A DNA stretch of 64,000 nucleotides from assembly GCA_037954325.1 (NCBI GenBank), contig JBBMNZ010000064.1:186001-250000 (forward strand), given 5' to 3'. Of the stretch, positions 61,808 through 64,000 are shown in pieces. Made by a program: the position numbers and the translations under genes. The notes under the pieces are model-generated. The model worked only from the letters and a program-made list of their open reading frames with translations, was not told where the DNA came from and did not search any database. Each line of letters begins with the position of its first letter. The first letter of the stretch is position 1. The DNA is from Fistularia commersonii. Taxonomy: Eukaryota > Chordata > Actinopteri > Syngnathiformes > Fistulariidae.

Positions 61808-64000
61808 CAACACATGTCAAATTCAGTGTAATCCAGCGACAAGATCAAAAGATATAGCCATTCGTGCAAAAAGTGCTTATCTCACCGAGTTGAAGCAATT
61901 TTGATTAGGAGTGGCAATAACTAATGAATTTCATCAAGTAGATTTCTACTGTTGAAATATGTTGTTTAGGACATGATTCTGCACAATATATGTCAAATTC
62001 AGTGTAATCCCTTCCCAAGTTCACAAGATATAGCCATTCGTTCAAAAAGTGCTTATCTCACCAAGTTGAAGCGTTTTTGATTAGGAGTGGAAATAACTAA
62101 TGAATTTCATCAAGATGGTTTCTGCTTTTGAAATATGTTGTTTAGGATATGATTCTGCACAATATATGTCAAAGTCAGTGTGATCCCATTACAGGTTCAT
62201 AGGATATTGCTATTCGTTCAAAAAGTACTTATCTCACCGAGTTGAAGCGTTTTTGATTAGGAGTGGAAATAACTAATGAATTTCATCAAGCTGGTTTCTC
62301 CTGTTGAAATATGTTGTTTAGGACATGATTCTGCACAATATATGTCAAATTCAGTATAATCCCATCACAGGTTCAAAAGTTATAGCCATTCGATCAAAAA
62401 GTGCTTATCTCACCGAGTTGAATCGTTTTTGATTCGGAGTGGAAAAAACTAATGAATTTCATCAAGCTGGTTTCTGACTTTTAAATATGTTGTTTAGGAC
62501 ATAATTCTGCACAATATATGTCCCATTCAGTGAAATCCAATCAAAAGTTCAAAAGATATAGCTATTCGATCCAAAAGTGCTTATCTCACCGAGTTGAAGC
62601 GTTTTTGATTCGAGTTGGAAATAACTAATTAATTTCATCAAGCTGGTTTCTGCTGTTGAAATATGTTGTTTATGACATGATTCTGCACAATATATGTCAA
62701 ATTCAGTGTAATCCCTTCACAGGTTCAAAAGATATAGCCATTCGTTCAAAAAGTACTTATCTCACCGAGTTGAAGCATTTGATTAGGAGTGGAAATAACT
62801 AATGAATTTCATCAATCTGGTTTCTGCTGTTGATATATGTTGTTTAGAACATGATTCAGCACAATATATGTCAAATTCAGTATAATCCCTTCATAGGTTA
62901 TAATATATCGCCATTCGTTCAAAAAGTACTTATCTCACCGAGTTGAAGCGTTTTTGGATTCGGAGTGGAAATAATCAATGAATTTCATCAAGCTGGTTTC
63001 TGCTGTTGAAATATGTTTTTTAGGATATTATTCTGCACAATATATGTCAAATTCAGTGTAATCACATCACAGGTTCAAAAGATATAGCCATTCGTTCAAA
63101 AACTGCTTATCTTATCGGGTTGAAGCGTTTTTGATTAGGAGTGGAAATAACTAATGGATTTAATCAAGCTGGTTTCTGCTGTCTAAATATGTTGTTTAGG
63201 ACATGATTCTGCACAACACATGTCAAATTCAGTGTAATCCAGCGACAAGATCAAAAGATATAGCCATTCGTTCAAAAAGTGCTTATCTCACCGAGTTGAA
63301 GCAATTTTGATTAGGAGTGGCAATAACTAATGAATTTCATCAAGTAGATTTCTACTCTTGAAATATGTTTTTTAGGACATGATTCTGCACAATATATGTC
63401 AAATTCAGTGTAATCCCTTCACAAGTTCAAAAGATAGAGCCATTTTTTCAAAAAGTGCTTATCTCACAAAGTTAAAGCGTGTTTGATTAGGAGTGGATAT
63501 AACTAATGAATTTCATCAAGCTGGTTTCTGCTGTTGAAATATGTTGTTTAGGATATGATTCTGCACAATATATGTCAAAGTCAGTGTGATCCCTTCACAT
63601 GTTCAAAAGATATAGCCATTCGTTCAAAAAGTACTTATCTTACCGATTTGAAGCGTTTTTGATTAGGAGTGGAAATAACTAATGAAATTCATCAAGCTGG
63701 TTTCTGCTGTTGAAATATGTTGTTTAGGATATGATTCTGCACAATATATGTCAAAGTCAGTGTGATCCCATTACAGGTTCATAGGATATAGCTATTCGTT
63801 CAAAAAGTACTTATCTCACCGAGTTGAAGCGTTTTCGATTAGGAGTGGAAATAACTAATGAATTTCTACAAACTGGTTTCTGCTGTTGAAATATGTTTTT
63901 TAGGATATGATTCTGCACAATAAATGTCAAATGTAGTGTAATCACATCACAGGTTCAAAAGATATAACCATTCGTTCAAAAACTGCTTATCTTATCGGGT
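61808..64000 (+). repeat. Terminal mosaic monomers, array continues beyond window
   Basis: Two stretches can be placed. The part at 62340-62860 follows 57941-58461 (offset 4399, 25 monomers). The part at about 62940-63560 follows 41660-42280 (TTGGATTCGG at 41673 and 62954, offset 21281, 121 monomers), but with more differences, such as GATAGAGCC near 63434 and CACAAAGTTAAAGCG near 63465. The last monomers at 63540-63880 form a close pair marked by GTCAAAGTCAGTGTGATCCC. No end of the array is visible. Confidence 0.75.

Larger units (their letters stand above)
1..64000 (+). repeat. Satellite DNA array, ~176-bp monomer, ~364 head-to-tail copies
   Basis: The landmark TGAATTTCATCAAGCTGG recurs at 174-176 bp steps from the first to the last base; the first starts (on TTTCATCAAG) are 11, 187, 361, 537, 713, 888 and 1064. 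All copies read point the same way. No unique DNA, transposon, gene or inverted segment interrupts them. Conserved anchors along the monomer are CTGGTTTCTGCTGTTGAAAT, GACATGATTCTGCACAATA, GATATAGCCATTCGTTC, CTTATCTCACCGAGTTGAAG and TTTTTGATTAGGAGTGG. Unit length near one nucleosome repeat, plus nested higher-order repeats, is typical of centromeric satellites in plants and animals; centromere identity is inferred, not shown. I do not recognise the family. It does not match the Arabidopsis 178-bp or human alpha satellite sequences as I know them. Confidence 0.98.

Noticed and set aside
1..64000. CRISPR-like array
   Set aside because: The repeats are 176 bp and contiguous, with no short repeat-spacer alternation and no cas genes. 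The variable box is a set of a few recurring forms, not unique spacers.
1..64000. CENP-B box
   Set aside because: I looked for the NTTCGNNNNANNCGGGN pattern. ATTCGTTC and ATCGGG occur in the monomer, but not at the required spacing.
1..64000. Match to the Arabidopsis 178-bp centromere repeat or human alpha satellite
   Set aside because: The unit size is similar, but I see none of their characteristic sequences. The family could not be named without a database search.
1..64000. Retrotransposon or other mobile element insertion
   Set aside because: The monomer step remains 174-176 bp throughout. No long terminal repeats, polypurine tract, target-site duplication or transposase/integrase frame is seen.
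1..64000. Telomere repeats, rRNA spacer or tRNA-derived origin
   Set aside because: No TTTAGGG/TTAGGG runs, no rRNA motifs, and no A and B boxes of tRNA-derived elements were recognised in the monomer.

Overview
The whole 64 kb window is one uninterrupted, head-to-tail tandem satellite array. The repeating unit (monomer) is about 176 bp, AT-rich (roughly two thirds A+T by eye), and about 364 copies fill the window. Every monomer I read lies in the same orientation. I found no protein-coding gene, RNA gene, transposon, CRISPR array or unique sequence. Short open frames in the window are by-products of the repeat.

The unit length is close to one nucleosome plus linker, the array is unbroken, and it has multi-scale higher-order structure. 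This is what is seen in satellite-based centromeres or large pericentromeric/heterochromatic blocks of eukaryotes. The segment around TTCAAAAGATATAGCCATT (reverse strand AATGGCTATATCTTTTGAA) recalls plant satellites, so a flowering plant is my best guess. I do not recognise the family, and the species, chromosome and centromeric role are inference.

Monomers are grouped into higher-order repeats (HORs), which change along the window. (1) 1-3965: mixed monomers flanking two copies of a 6-monomer, 1055-bp HOR (1010-3148). (2) 3966-4848: monomers without clear order. (3) 4849-12756: exactly three copies of a 15-monomer, 2636-bp HOR, nearly identical to one another. (4) 12757-14651: older, diverged 7- to 8-monomer duplications. 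(5) 14652-23571: a 13-monomer, 2289-bp unit, present once alone and then about 2.2 times in tandem, with an 8-monomer block between. (6) 23501-36206: a 37-monomer, 6511-bp duplication that contains a nested 18-monomer (3167-bp) duplication. (7) 36207-38183: a mosaic stretch. (8) 38184-50935: another 37-monomer duplication, 6505 bp, of different content. (9) 50936-61807: a 51-monomer (8973-bp) rearranged copy. Most of it (52788-59585) duplicates 35378 to about 44.1 kb with three internal losses of exactly 1, 5 and 5 monomers. (10) 61808-64000: further mosaic monomers running off the window.

The parts do not work together as genes do. The array appears to evolve by in-register unequal exchange and block duplication. 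Within a monomer, the first 75 bp and last 45 bp are conserved and a box at about monomer positions 77-105 exists in about six alternative forms. The coordinates of HOR edges were found by eye and could be off by tens of bases.
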